Below, one piece after another: positions 43,519 to 51,858 of a DNA stretch of 64,000 bases (position 1 is the first letter of the stretch; the number at the start of each line of letters is the position of its first letter). The translations under genes were made by a program, and so were the position numbers. The notes below the pieces were generated by a model, which searched no databases, was not told the DNA's origin, and saw nothing but the letters and a program-made list of their open reading frames with translations. This stretch comes from DAIOEK01 sp964648485 (GTDB taxonomy: Bacteria > Chloroflexota > Anaerolineae > Anaerolineales > Anaerolineaceae): contig CAZYOF010000010.1 in NCBI GenBank assembly GCA_964648485.1, positions 1-64,000 on the forward strand. Reading direction: 5' to 3'.

Positions 43519-43550
43519 TTTTCTTCTGTATTATCTGGCAGCAAACTATC

Positions 43551-43883
43551 TTAACGTTTATTATTTGCAGCTTTTGTATTCAAATAATCTTGAAGCAGAT
43601 TATTCAGCTCATCTGCCTGTACGTAATCGATCACACTAACATCCTGCTGATTGATCTCGGGTACTTCAGAAACAGCTCTAATAATATCCATTACCAGCGG
43701 TATCGCAATCGGACATAACGGAGATGATGGCCGGAAGGAATACCTGATATTTCCCTGTTCGTCTATCTGCATATCCAATACAAGACCCATTTTAATTACA
43801 TCGACACCAGTTTCCGGGTCAATAACTTTCATCAACCTCTCAATAACTGCCAATTTTAGATTTTTACTTTTAGATTCGTTCAT
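43551..43883 (-). CDS. MIP18/DUF59-family Fe-S assembly protein
   Basis: 110 residues with the DUF59 core: VIDPETGVDVIKMGLVLD, and the conserved Cys in SSPLCPIA. Family members help assemble or transfer Fe-S clusters, often together with an Mrp/ApbC-type ATPase. Here the gene begins three bases after a ferredoxin-containing MinD-like ATPase, a matching partnership. Confidence 0.88.
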   Translation of the reverse strand: MNESKSKNLKLAVIERLMKVIDPETGVDVIKMGLVLDMQIDEQGNIRYSFRPSSPLCPIAIPLVMDIIRAVSEVPEINQQDVSVIDYVQADELNNLLQDYLNTKAANNKR

Positions 43884-43886
43884 AAT

Positions 43887-44786
43887 TTATGATAATTCAG
43901 ATTTAATTCTTACCCAGATATCTTCTAGCTTTTTCACAGCAGATAATTTTGGGAACGCTTTTGTAATTGGCATACCCAATTGCATCGATTCATAGAATCG
44001 ATCATCATATGGTATTTCACCAATCACAGGAATAGATTTCTCATGTGTAAATCTTTGGATTTCATCAACAGCTTGATTGTAAATATCGGATTTATTTATG
44101 CAAACAACCGGTTTCACATGAAAATGTTCAACCGTTGCAAGAATCCTTTTCATATCATGAACTCCAGAAACAGAAGGCTCTGTGATAATTATGGCTAAAT
44201 CACATCCCGCACATGCAGAGATTACCGGACACCCAATTCCTGGAGGACCGTCTATTATGACCAGGTCAGAATTTGTATCTTCTGCAAATAAACGTGCATT
44301 TTGCTTAATCAGTGTCACCAACTTCCCGGAGTTTTCTCTACCCGCAAATAGCTCTGCGTGGAAAAGTTCTCCATACGGTGTCTGAGATTTATACCAGAAA
44401 CCTTCTTGCTGAGGGGTCATTTGAATCGCCTGATTCGGACAGGCATACACACAAGCAGCACATCCGTCACACGCCATTGGATCAATTTTCATAACCGGGA
44501 TGTGGTCAGTATCAGGTAAAATGGCATCGTACCGGCATACAGATAAACAATTTTCACAACCACCACATAATTCAGAATCAATTTCAGCGATCGATCCACC
44601 CCAAAACTCGTTTTGTGAAACCAGATTGGGTTGAACGATAAGACTGAGATTTGCTGCATCTACATCAGCATCAACCAAAATCTGAGATTCCTTCTCATTA
44701 GATATGCTAGCCAAATGAGCAAATGCAGCCGTTATGCTGGTTTTCCCTGTACCCCCTTTACCACTTAATACAACAATTTGTTTCAT
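43887..44786 (-). CDS. MinD-superfamily ATPase with two ferredoxin clusters, A
   Basis: A 299-residue P-loop ATPase (deviant Walker A SGKGGTGKTS near residue 10) with an inserted ferredoxin-like domain (about 70-120) carrying two C-x2-C-x2-C-x3-C motifs (CGGCENCLSVC and CDGCAACVYAC). The second ATPase motif is LVIIDGPPGIGCP. Such proteins are thought to handle Fe-S or metal cofactors; the function is not firmly established. It has a paralogue two genes upstream, separated by an AbrB-like gene. Confidence 0.9.
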   Translation of the reverse strand: MKQIVVLSGKGGTGKTSITAAFAHLASISNEKESQILVDADVDAANLSLIVQPNLVSQNEFWGGSIAEIDSELCGGCENCLSVCRYDAILPDTDHIPVMKIDPMACDGCAACVYACPNQAIQMTPQQEGFWYKSQTPYGELFHAELFAGRENSGKLVTLIKQNARLFAEDTNSDLVIIDGPPGIGCPVISACAGCDLAIIITEPSVSGVHDMKRILATVEHFHVKPVVCINKSDIYNQAVDEIQRFTHEKSIPVIGEIPYDDRFYESMQLGMPITKAFPKLSAVKKLEDIWVRIKSELS

Positions 44787-44791
44787 AACTA

Positions 44792-45175
44792 TTAAGCCTC
44801 AATTTCTGGATGTTTGAGTGCCTCATCGATGATCGGTCCTTGCATCAAAAATCCAAGTGCATAACTACTGCCTCTGTAAGCTAACAATCGTAACCCGGGA
44901 GTCATACCCAATTCATCAGGTAGTTGGATTCTCATATCATTATCAATTTCACCTGCGCTAAAGACCCTTGCTTTCATTGCCACACTTCTGTAGACAAAAT
45001 ACACATGCCCGATACCAAAGCCTCCTGATCTTCTACTTCCCTTTGTAAAAACAATCCTTTCGCCTGTTTGAAAACCATATTCACGAAATGCAGCTTCAGG
45101 AATCTGGATTTTACAATCCTGACCGATGGTCACCCAACCAAAAACCCATTTTCCACCTTTTACAAGTTGAGGCAT
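44792..45175 (-). CDS. Protein with two AbrB/SpoVT-like segments
   Basis: A 127-residue protein of unknown role. Two segments look like swapped-hairpin AbrB units: WVTIGQDCKIQIPEAAFREY at about 14-33, and ARVFSAGEIDNDMRIQLPDE at about 69-88, each with a strand, an IP or LP turn and a helix, followed by a G-x-R strand. A strongly basic glycine-rich loop (KGSRRSGGFGIG) joins them. The two copies in one chain suggest an internal dimer. It lies between the twin ferredoxin ATPases with short gaps, so it probably works with them. DNA binding is possible but not shown. Confidence 0.6.
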   Translation of the reverse strand: MPQLVKGGKWVFGWVTIGQDCKIQIPEAAFREYGFQTGERIVFTKGSRRSGGFGIGHVYFVYRSVAMKARVFSAGEIDNDMRIQLPDELGMTPGLRLLAYRGSSYALGFLMQGPIIDEALKHPEIEA

Positions 45176-45191
45176 TATTCACCCTTGACAC

Positions 45192-46070
45192 TTATTCTTT
45201 ATTCCTACTTAGGATTTTCGAAATTTCATTGAAGATTTGAATAAACATACCTTCATAAGCTGGATAGACATCAATTAATAACTTCCCTTGAGAGATACCT
45301 TCGGCGATTTTTCTATCAAAAGGGATTCTTTTTATGATAGGTAAGTTTTTTAACGAGCAAAATTCATTCAGAGGTTGAAAATTTCCTTCATCACGATTGA
45401 CTATGACACCAGCAGGAATTCCCATTTCCTCTGTGATCTTAAATATCTGTTTGAGATCATGTAAACCAAATGGTGTTGGTTCAGTGACTAAAACAGCATA
45501 ATCGCAATTTCGGAGTGCCTCTACAGCAGAACATGCAGCTCCTGGCGGAGCATCATAAATTTCAACACCTGATAACTGGTTATCCTGTTGTTTCTTCAAT
45601 TGCCTGATTATCGGGGTCGCCATCGGTTCACTGATAGTTAAGATCCCCTGGAAATACTCGAAACCTCTTCGGTTAGACACACCCTGCTTAATTTCACCAA
45701 TAGGATGTGGGCTTTCTAAAATTGCTCCTTCAGGACAGTTTAATGTACAACTCCCGCATCCATGACAGAGTTGCGGGAAAACCATCACTTTTTTACCAAT
45801 GATCGCAAGAGCATGAAATTGGCAAACGTCAACACATTTTCCACATCCAGTGCACAATTGCGTTTGGATTTGAGGAATTAGGATGTTCACATTATGCTGG
45901 TCAACAAAATCAACATCAAGAAAAAGATGACCATTCGGAGCCTCAACATCACAATCCAGATATCTTGTATTGGTTAGAGATGCCAGGCTTACCGCCATAC
46001 TAGTAGCAATTGTTGTTTTTCCTGTTCCCCCTTTTCCACTAGCGACCACTATTTTCATTTGCTGTGACAT
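45192..46070 (-). CDS. MinD-superfamily ATPase with two ferredoxin clusters, B
   Basis: A 292-residue paralogue of the ATPase at 43887-44786. Walker A is ASGKGGTGKTT, the cluster motifs are CTGCGKCVDVC and CHGCGSCTLNC, and the later ATPase motif is EIYDAPPGAACS. The two paralogues probably form a heterodimer, as in other pairs of this family, with the clusters at the interface; that is inferred. It starts 12 bases after the stop of the NifX-like gene. Confidence 0.9.
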   Translation of the reverse strand: MSQQMKIVVASGKGGTGKTTIATSMAVSLASLTNTRYLDCDVEAPNGHLFLDVDFVDQHNVNILIPQIQTQLCTGCGKCVDVCQFHALAIIGKKVMVFPQLCHGCGSCTLNCPEGAILESPHPIGEIKQGVSNRRGFEYFQGILTISEPMATPIIRQLKKQQDNQLSGVEIYDAPPGAACSAVEALRNCDYAVLVTEPTPFGLHDLKQIFKITEEMGIPAGVIVNRDEGNFQPLNEFCSLKNLPIIKRIPFDRKIAEGISQGKLLIDVYPAYEGMFIQIFNEISKILSRNKE

Positions 46071-46082
46071 ATTGTTTCAATA

Positions 46083-46418
46083 TTAATTTTTCTGTAATTG
46101 GTCATCAAAATACAGGTCAAGCGCCTGTTGAACAGTATTTACATTTTCCTTAAGAAGACGCATTTCAATATTTGCAGCTCTCAGCACATTAGCCGCATTC
46201 GGACCGAAATCTCCACTAATGGCAACACTCGCTTGCTGATCTACAGCAAACTGAGAAGCCGCAATTCCAGCTCCTCCTGATTGGCTTGATCCAGGGTTAG
46301 TAAATGCCTGCCACTCTTTCGTATCTGCATCAAAAAGTACTAACCAAGGAGCGCGACCGAATCGTCGGTCAACCGGACTTGTCAATTCACTACCTTGAGA
46401 TGAGAGAATGATTTTCAC
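46083..46418 (-). CDS. NifX/NifB C-terminal-like metal-cluster binding protein, A
   Basis: A 111-residue single domain of the dinitrogenase iron-molybdenum cofactor biosynthesis family: MKIILSSQG, PVDRRFGRAPWLVLFD, NPGSSQSGGAGI, and a C-terminal phosphate-like loop ISGDFGPNAANVL. Known members bind metal clusters or their precursors. No nitrogenase genes are present, so it probably belongs to another Fe-S or metal pathway. Confidence 0.9.
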   Translation of the reverse strand: MKIILSSQGSELTSPVDRRFGRAPWLVLFDADTKEWQAFTNPGSSQSGGAGIAASQFAVDQQASVAISGDFGPNAANVLRAANIEMRLLKENVNTVQQALDLYFDDQLQKN

Positions 46419-46444
46419 AAAGTCCTCAAATTCTTATTTATATA

Positions 46445-46897
46445 TTAAATTTCAACCATATTACTGATGACTGCGCCAGCGGCAACAGGGTCAAAATCTT
46501 CAGGCCAGATGGTTCTGTCATCATAAATTGTCCCATTGAAAGTAGATGCAGATATCTTTGCTCCTGTTAAATCAGCTCCCCTAAGATCTGCATTATCCAG
46601 ATTTGCCCCTGTAAATTTAGTAAAGCGCATATTGGCATCTTTTAAACACGCACTTTCAACAACAGCATGCTTAAAATTTGCTTTTTCCAGATTAGCACCT
46701 TCCAGATTCGCACCCCACATTAATCCTCTGATAAGGATAACTCCGCCCATCTCTGCCCCTTTCAGGTTTGCGTTTACCAAGCAAACACCGTAAAGGTCAA
46801 CACCTGTAAAATCAGCTTTTTTCCCATCTGATTCCCCTGCAAGATATTTTCTGTGAAGTTCAACAATTTCATGTAATTCTTCATTTGTATATATCAT
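46445..46897 (-). CDS. Pentapeptide-repeat protein
   Basis: A 150-residue protein with about 14 tandem A(D/N)LxX pentapeptides (about 28-125), such as ANLKG, ANLEG, ANFKH, ANLDN, ADLRG and ADLTG. They form a right-handed quadrilateral beta helix. A short helical N-terminus precedes them. The family has varied roles, including gyrase protection, and none is assignable here. It lies between the two NifX-like genes. Confidence 0.88.
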   Translation of the reverse strand: MIYTNEELHEIVELHRKYLAGESDGKKADFTGVDLYGVCLVNANLKGAEMGGVILIRGLMWGANLEGANLEKANFKHAVVESACLKDANMRFTKFTGANLDNADLRGADLTGAKISASTFNGTIYDDRTIWPEDFDPVAAGAVISNMVEI

Positions 46898-47002
46898 GCT
46901 ATCCTCCCAATGAATTTTTGGTTTTTATAACCAAGTCATAGCCGAAATGTGACAACAGGTAGAGTAACAGAACTTACTAACAAGGCTGATTATCTAAAAA
47001 AA

Positions 47003-47401
47003 TTAATGCAGTAATTCTGTGTGGTCAACTAATTTCCCTTCTACATAGTCTTGAACCGCATCGTTAATCAGGTTTTTATCAGTCACAAGTGGTTTAATAT
47101 TTAAACTTCGCATGCTTTCATAAGCTCCCATACCCATACCACCACAGATTATAGCTTCGCAATCAGAAATTGTTTCAGCCATACTGACGTGCTTATTATG
47201 TGACGCAGCATCCTTACCATGAGCCTGACCAGGTTCATCTCCACCTTGATCTTGAGCTGCAAAATGAAAATGACCTAATTTATCCCGTAATTCAGAGTTG
47301 ACAATTTTGCCTTCCTCAATTGTCAGAACTAAATAATAGGGGGCTCTTCCAAAATGCTTGCTAATGGTTTTTCCATCATCAGTTATGACTGCTATTTTCA
47401 T
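47003..47401 (-). CDS. NifX-like metal-cluster binding protein, B
   Basis: A 132-residue member of the same family as the gene at 46083-46418, starting MKIAVITDDGKTISKHFGRA. It has an insertion rich in His, Asp and Gly (about 43-72, with HFHFA and GQAHGKDAASHNKH) that could bind extra metal. The late motif AIICGGMGMGAYESM matches the family. It heads the ten-gene array. Confidence 0.88.
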   Translation of the reverse strand: MKIAVITDDGKTISKHFGRAPYYLVLTIEEGKIVNSELRDKLGHFHFAAQDQGGDEPGQAHGKDAASHNKHVSMAETISDCEAIICGGMGMGAYESMRSLNIKPLVTDKNLINDAVQDYVEGKLVDHTELLH

Positions 47402-47486
47402 TTTTCCTCCAGAAGATACGCTTTTTCCATTGAATTCTGAAACAAACTGAATATCAACGTTTTTCTCAGCGGCGATGATGACTGTT

Positions 47487-47522
47487 GTGAACTCAGTTCA
47501 AATTTTTATGAATTGAGTTCAC
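47487..47522 (-). terminator. Hairpin after the OsmC gene
   Basis: A 9-bp stem (gtgaactca with tgagttcac) with an 18-base interior, 43 bases after osmC. No T run follows, so a terminator or a palindromic operator are both possible. Confidence 0.4.
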
Positions 47523-47564
47523 CATAAAATTTCAAACTAACCCGTTACAATTTTCAACCATAAA

Positions 47565-47999
47565 CTATTCAACAATGAATTGAATTGGTGTCTGGTTGAG
47601 AATATTATCCGAGATTGGGCATCGCGCATCAATTTCCCTCATTAAGGATTCCTTCTCTTCTTTTGATAAATCTGCATCAAATTTTGTAGAAACTCGAATG
47701 GAAGAAAAACCAGCACGAAGTTCCTTGTTTTTCCCCATAAGCACATCTGTATCGAGTTCTCCTTCAATATGTACTTCAATATTACGAACCGGTAACCTAC
47801 GCTGTTTTGCAATGATATGACCAACAGTAACAACACAACCAGCCAGAGAAATGAACAAGTAATCTAATGGTGAAGGTCCAGCATCTGTCCCTCCGCCAGT
47901 GACCGGTTGATCAACTATAGCTACATGCTGACGGGACATCGTTTCAATCTTGAATCCCTCAATTTGTTTTGCGTCGACGGAAACGGATTTGATAGGCAT
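47565..47999 (-). CDS. OsmC/Ohr-family peroxide-reducing protein
   Basis: 144 residues. The two catalytic Cys are present, in SLAGCVVTVG and IDARCPISDN, as in thiol peroxidases of the OsmC branch. The start at 47999 has GAGGAG; the frame's upstream TTG does not. Peroxide defence suits its position beside oxygen-sensitive Fe-S genes. It is divergent from a PadR regulator gene. Confidence 0.9.
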   Translation of the reverse strand: MPIKSVSVDAKQIEGFKIETMSRQHVAIVDQPVTGGGTDAGPSPLDYLFISLAGCVVTVGHIIAKQRRLPVRNIEVHIEGELDTDVLMGKNKELRAGFSSIRVSTKFDADLSKEEKESLMREIDARCPISDNILNQTPIQFIVE

Positions 48000-48058
48000 A
48001 CTACTCCTCAATAAAACAAGATACCATTATTATAGTAAGTTTTCTAATATTATGAACG

Positions 48059-48081
48059 CTATATCTCATTATAATGATATA
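48059..48081. promoter_or_regulatory. Palindrome in the osmC/padR divergent region
   Basis: The perfect core cattataatg (48067-48076) lies in a near-symmetrical tatatct/atatatg setting and contains a TATAAT box. Its position between osmC and padR makes it a candidate operator for the PadR protein. Confidence 0.45.
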
Positions 48082-48172
48082 TGTCACTGGTGCAGTATGA
48101 CTAAGTGCATTTGTAAGTATAATTATTTTAACTATAGTATTTTATAGAATAGTATATCTTCAGGAGTGTTAT

Positions 48173-48568
48173 ATGCCCAGACATCAGCGTGGTTGGTCTC
48201 TAGGGATGGGAAGGAATAGCAAGGATTTAGCTCATACTCCACTTTCGATTTCCCTTTTAGAGCCAGCTCTACTGGTAATCATTCAAAACCAAGCAAAACA
48301 TGGATACACCATGCTCTCAGACCTGGAGAAGATGGGAATTAGCACAATACATCCTAGCGTTGTTTATCGTACATTACGAGAATTGGAAAATCTTGCTTGG
48401 ATAAAATCTGATTGGGAAACAGATCAGACTCAAGGTCCACCCCGAAGGATATACCAGATAACACCACAAGGTGTGGAAGCTTTAGATTCGTGGATATTCG
48501 AATTACACAAAGCGAATAGCCTTATAACAACACTTATCAATCAAATGACGGATTCAGAAAGGAGTTAA
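48173..48568 (+). CDS. PadR-family transcriptional regulator
   Basis: 131 residues with a PadR winged helix (about 26-110: LEPALLVIIQNQAKHGYTM, HPSVVYRTLRELEN, GPPRRIYQITPQG). The C-terminal helix is short. It starts after AGGAG and ends one base from the next gene, so the two are coupled. Members of this group next to DUF5320 and NifX-like genes are common in anaerobes. The signal is unknown. Confidence 0.92.
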   Translation: MPRHQRGWSLGMGRNSKDLAHTPLSISLLEPALLVIIQNQAKHGYTMLSDLEKMGISTIHPSVVYRTLRELENLAWIKSDWETDQTQGPPRRIYQITPQGVEALDSWIFELHKANSLITTLINQMTDSERS

Positions 48569-48569
48569 T

Positions 48570-48815
48570 ATGCCTGGTTTTGATAAAACCGGTCCTTTGG
48601 GAACTGGACCTATTGGTCGAGGTGCTGGTCCATGCAGAGGTGGATCCTCTGGTTGGGGTATAAGGGGGGGCTTCAGGCAAGGAAGAGGGAGAGGCTGGTT
48701 TGGCAACTTCTTTCAGCCTTCTGCTGAAAATGATAAAGCGATGCTGGAAGAACAGAAATCTTTCCTGCAAAAGCAATTAGATGTAATTAACGAGTTAATA
48801 AATAAGAAATCTTGA
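48570..48815 (+). CDS. DUF5320-family small Gly/Arg-rich protein
   Basis: 81 residues. It opens with MPGFDKTGPLGTGPIGRGAG, the hallmark of DUF5320 proteins, which usually occur beside NifX-like and ferredoxin-ATPase genes. A glycine/arginine-rich middle is followed by a C-terminal coiled coil (about 50-80, EEQKSFLQKQLDVINELINK). Function unknown. Confidence 0.88.
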   Translation: MPGFDKTGPLGTGPIGRGAGPCRGGSSGWGIRGGFRQGRGRGWFGNFFQPSAENDKAMLEEQKSFLQKQLDVINELINKKS

Positions 48816-48822
48816 TTCAAAA

Positions 48823-48855
48823 AAATAACCGGAAGGTTAATCCTTCCGGTTATTT
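48823..48855. terminator. Bidirectional terminator between DUF5320 and ferritin-like genes
   Basis: A 14-bp stem (aaataaccggaagg with ccttccggttattt) with a 5-base loop, flanked by A and T runs. It can end transcription of padR-DUF5320 on the plus strand and of the selenium operon on the minus strand. Confidence 0.88.
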
Positions 48856-48858
48856 CGT

Positions 48859-49359
48859 TTACATATTTCGCATCATTAAGGATTCAAGATCTTCGTCAAG
48901 AGATTGAAGATCCTCCTCATGCTCGACCTCGTCTTGAAGAATGGTAAGGACAATGTTGTAAGTTACAGGGTCTTTATCTTTTACAAGCCCTAAAAGACGC
49001 TGATAAACATCAATGGCGCATTGTTCTCCTTTGATATTCTGGGCAAGTATTTCCTTTACAAATGGATCAGTAGGTGCCTCATACCCGCAATGTGTAAATT
49101 TCAACCATTCTTCGGGTCGGATCAGGGGCGTTCCTCCTAATTGAATTATTCGCAAAGCAAGTAGATCAGCATGCCCTAACTCTTCTGTGGCGTGAATGAG
49201 TAATTCAGAAGCAACTGCATCTTTCATTGGGCCTTTCACGATTTTTGCCCCCAGCCAGTACTGGTAATATGCCAGCCATTCATCAGCATATGCCTGGTTT
49301 AATAATTTCAGAAGTTCATCAATATCCATCCCAACTATTTGACGTCCTTTGGTACCCAT
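48859..49359 (-). CDS. Ferritin-like diiron protein
   Basis: 166 residues, a four-helix bundle of the bacterioferritin-like class. Diiron ligands are visible in DEWLAYYQYW, HATEELGHAD, NIKGEQCAIDVY and DEVEHEEDL. It starts 17 bases after selD with AGGAG, so it is probably the last gene of the selenium operon. Iron or redox storage is the family role; the connection with selenium is not known. Confidence 0.85.
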   Translation of the reverse strand: MGTKGRQIVGMDIDELLKLLNQAYADEWLAYYQYWLGAKIVKGPMKDAVASELLIHATEELGHADLLALRIIQLGGTPLIRPEEWLKFTHCGYEAPTDPFVKEILAQNIKGEQCAIDVYQRLLGLVKDKDPVTYNIVLTILQDEVEHEEDLQSLDEDLESLMMRNM

Positions 49360-49376
49360 ATATTTCTCCTTTCAAA

Positions 49377-50438
49377 TTAGTGATTGCATCTTACTTCAAT
49401 TTTTCCAGTATCGGTCACTTCGCCGATTCGCCATATAGGAATTCCATCTTTTAATGCTTCACTTTCGCATAAAGCAGCAGCCTCTTGTGGTAAAGCAAAT
49501 AGTAACCCTCCACTTGTTTGCGGATCGAATAAGAGTAGTTCATCTTCCTGCTTGAGACTTACATCAAATTCAACATGACTCCCAAAATATTCTGCATTAT
49601 CAAAGCTTCCACCAGGAAAACACCATCCTTTCGCGAGTGGCATCGCCTGATTGAATATTGGGATTTGATCATGGAATAAAACCATTCCTGTGCCTGAGGC
49701 AGAGACCATTTCCCAACCATGTCCCAATAAGCTAAATCCTGTAATATCTGTTGCTGCTTTCGCCCCGAATTTCACTGCTAAATGTGCAGCGCTTTTGTTC
49801 AAAGTTTGCATCCATTCAATAACCGGTGTTACTTCTTCTCTAATAATTTTATCCGTTTTTATAGCCGAAGCAATAATTCCATTACCAATCGGTTTACTCA
49901 AGTAAAGTACATCACCAGGCAACATTCCACCTTTGTTTAATACTTTTTTCGGGTTCACGAAACCCATTGCAACCAATCCATACTTTGGTTCTTTATCTTG
50001 TATCGTATGTCCGCCGGCAATTACAACACCAGCTTCTTTTGCCTTTCCTGCCCCCCCTCTTAATATTACGGTAACAATTTCAACGGGTAATTGAGGCGGC
50101 ATAGCAGAAATATTTAATGCTAAAAATGGTTCCCCACCCATTGCATAAATATCTGAGAGACTATTAGCAGCAGCAATTGCGCCATATTCGAATGGGTCAT
50201 CGACTACCGGCGTAAAGAAGTCGGTTGTTGCCACCAATGCTCTATCATCATCAAGGCGCCAGATTGCAGCATCATCTGGCGAGTTTATTCCGCTGATCAG
50301 ATCTGGAAAATTCTTATCAGCGAACATATTTTGTAATGGACGCAGAACCTGCGCCAACGCTTGTGCGCTGTATTTCGATGCTCAGCCAGAGCAGGTAGCA
50401 AATGCGGTTAACCGGATCTTTTTTTCGCTTGCAGTCAT
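49377..50438 (-). CDS. selD: Selenide, water dikinase containing selenocysteine (SelD)
   Basis: SelD makes selenophosphate from selenide and ATP. Read with TGA at 50384-50382 as selenocysteine, the gene gives 353 residues with Sec at position 19 in TCSGUASK, the active-site position that holds Cys or Sec in the family. Without this read-through the open frame starts only at 50357 and lacks the catalytic residue. The start ATG at 50438 overlaps the DUF3343 stop as ATGA. Later pieces (DDAAI, ALNISAMP, ITGFSLLGHGWEM, TSGGLLFALP) fit SelD throughout. It needs selA, selB and tRNA-Sec, which are not in this window. Confidence 0.92.
50339..50384 (-). promoter_or_regulatory. UGA-Sec codon and candidate SECIS hairpin in selD
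   Basis: After the TGA (50384-50382), the minus strand can fold a 7-bp stem (GGCGCAG with CTGCGTC, one G-U pair) with a GTT loop, starting 27 bases downstream. Bacterial SECIS hairpins lie about this far from the UGA. The loop differs from the best-known E. coli form, so the assignment needs folding and comparison. Confidence 0.55.
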
Positions 50439-50659
50439 AATTCCTCTATCAACGCATGTTCCAAGTTATGTTCACGAACTATCTGCTTTATTTTTTCAAT
50501 AGACGATCTATTGACTCTGACACACACTCCACAATCTGAACTCAAGTGACGGGGCACAGGGATCATTTTGCTCTCTATACCCTGTTTTTGTATGAGTTTT
50601 TCAATATGCAAAGCCTGGCTGGTTGACTCTACCAGAATGACTGCAAAATCTTCACTCAT
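50435..50659 (-). CDS. DUF3343-family protein
   Basis: 74 residues, starting AVILVESTSQALHIEKLIQK. It contains a C-x2-C pair in DCGVCVRV that could carry sulfur or selenium. DUF3343 genes are typical neighbours of selenium metabolism genes such as yedE, yedF and selD. It overlaps both neighbours by four bases, so translation is coupled. Confidence 0.87.
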   Translation of the reverse strand: MSEDFAVILVESTSQALHIEKLIQKQGIESKMIPVPRHLSSDCGVCVRVNRSSIEKIKQIVREHNLEHALIEEL

Positions 50660-51858
50660 TGAACCTCACTTGCCAGACGGGCAATTGCATTTATCGCTTT
50701 ATCGATATCGTTTGCTTTAGAAAATGCTCCTAATCCGAACCGAATGCATCCATCTGGGAAAGTGCCAATTGTCATGTGAGCAGATGGAGCGCAATGCAGT
50801 CCAACCCTGCAGAGGATATTGAACTCCTCATCGAGTCGTAAACCAACAGTTGATGGTTCCATACCCCGTATGTTAAAGCCTATCGTTGCTGTCTGAAGCT
50901 CAGCATCTTTCGGACCCAATAAATCGACACCAGGTATATTGGTCAACCCCTCAATCAACTTCGAGGCAAGCTCTTTCTCGTGTGCTCTGATGACATCTAT
51001 GCCACGATCGGTTAACCACTCTATAGCAGCTAATAATCCAGCCAATCCCATACCGTTGGGAGTACCGCTTTCAAACCTATCAGGGAAGAATTCTGGTTGA
51101 AACTCATGCTCAGAACGACTACCAGTCCCACCTTGCTTGATTGGTCGGATGTCTTCAGATGAAATACTGTGACCGATAATAATTCCCCCAGTGCCCATGG
51201 GTCCGTACAAAGATTTATGACCGGTAAAACCAAGCAGATCTATATTTTCATCCAACATGTGGATGGGAAGCACCCCTGCCGATTGAGCCGTATCCAGCAT
51301 GAATAGAAGGTTGTTTTTCTGAGAAATTAATCCAATTTCATGTATAGGTAAAATTGTTCCGCAAACATTGGATGCGTGGTTTATTACAACAAGGCGCGTA
51401 TTATTTTTTATCTCTTTTTCAATATCTATTGGATCCAAGATTCCCTGAATGGTACAAGCTACTCGCGTGATCTCTACTCCGATCGCCTCAAGGTTACGAA
51501 GTGGACGCATTACTGCATTATGTTCCATTCCACTGGTGATAACATGATCTCCCGGTTTGAGCAATCCATGCAACGCAAGGTTTATCCCATCGGTAATATT
51601 TAACCCAAAAATTACCCGCATAGGGTCGTCAAATCCAAACAGGGAACAAATTGCCTCCCTGAGTGAATAAACAATTCTGGCAGCTTTTATAGATAACCTG
51701 TGACCCGACCTGCCCGGATTAGCGCCTACTTCTTCAATATAGTTCTGTATTGCCCGGGCGACCCCTGGCGGTTTAGGCCAGGAGGTCGCCGCGTTATCCA
51801 GATAGATCAGACCATCAGGTTGATTTTGATTGATAATTTCCTGATGGTCATTTTTCAT
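50656..51858 (-). CDS. Class V aminotransferase, cysteine desulfurase / selenocysteine lyase-like
   Basis: A 400-residue PLP enzyme. It opens with YLDNAATSWPKPPGV and holds the PLP Lys in FTGHKSLYGP and the sulfur/selenium-accepting Cys in GLHCAPSAH. In this operon it most likely releases selenium (or sulfur) from the amino acid and hands it on to SelD through the small carriers. It overlaps both neighbours by four bases. Confidence 0.9.
   Translation of the reverse strand: MKNDHQEIINQNQPDGLIYLDNAATSWPKPPGVARAIQNYIEEVGANPGRSGHRLSIKAARIVYSLREAICSLFGFDDPMRVIFGLNITDGINLALHGLLKPGDHVITSGMEHNAVMRPLRNLEAIGVEITRVACTIQGILDPIDIEKEIKNNTRLVVINHASNVCGTILPIHEIGLISQKNNLLFMLDTAQSAGVLPIHMLDENIDLLGFTGHKSLYGPMGTGGIIIGHSISSEDIRPIKQGGTGSRSEHEFQPEFFPDRFESGTPNGMGLAGLLAAIEWLTDRGIDVIRAHEKELASKLIEGLTNIPGVDLLGPKDAELQTATIGFNIRGMEPSTVGLRLDEEFNILCRVGLHCAPSAHMTIGTFPDGCIRFGLGAFSKANDIDKAINAIARLASEVQ

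Noticed and set aside
49377..50357. SelD as an N-terminally truncated pseudogene
   Set aside because: The apparent truncation is explained by a selenocysteine UGA at the family's active-site position; the frame is intact beyond it.
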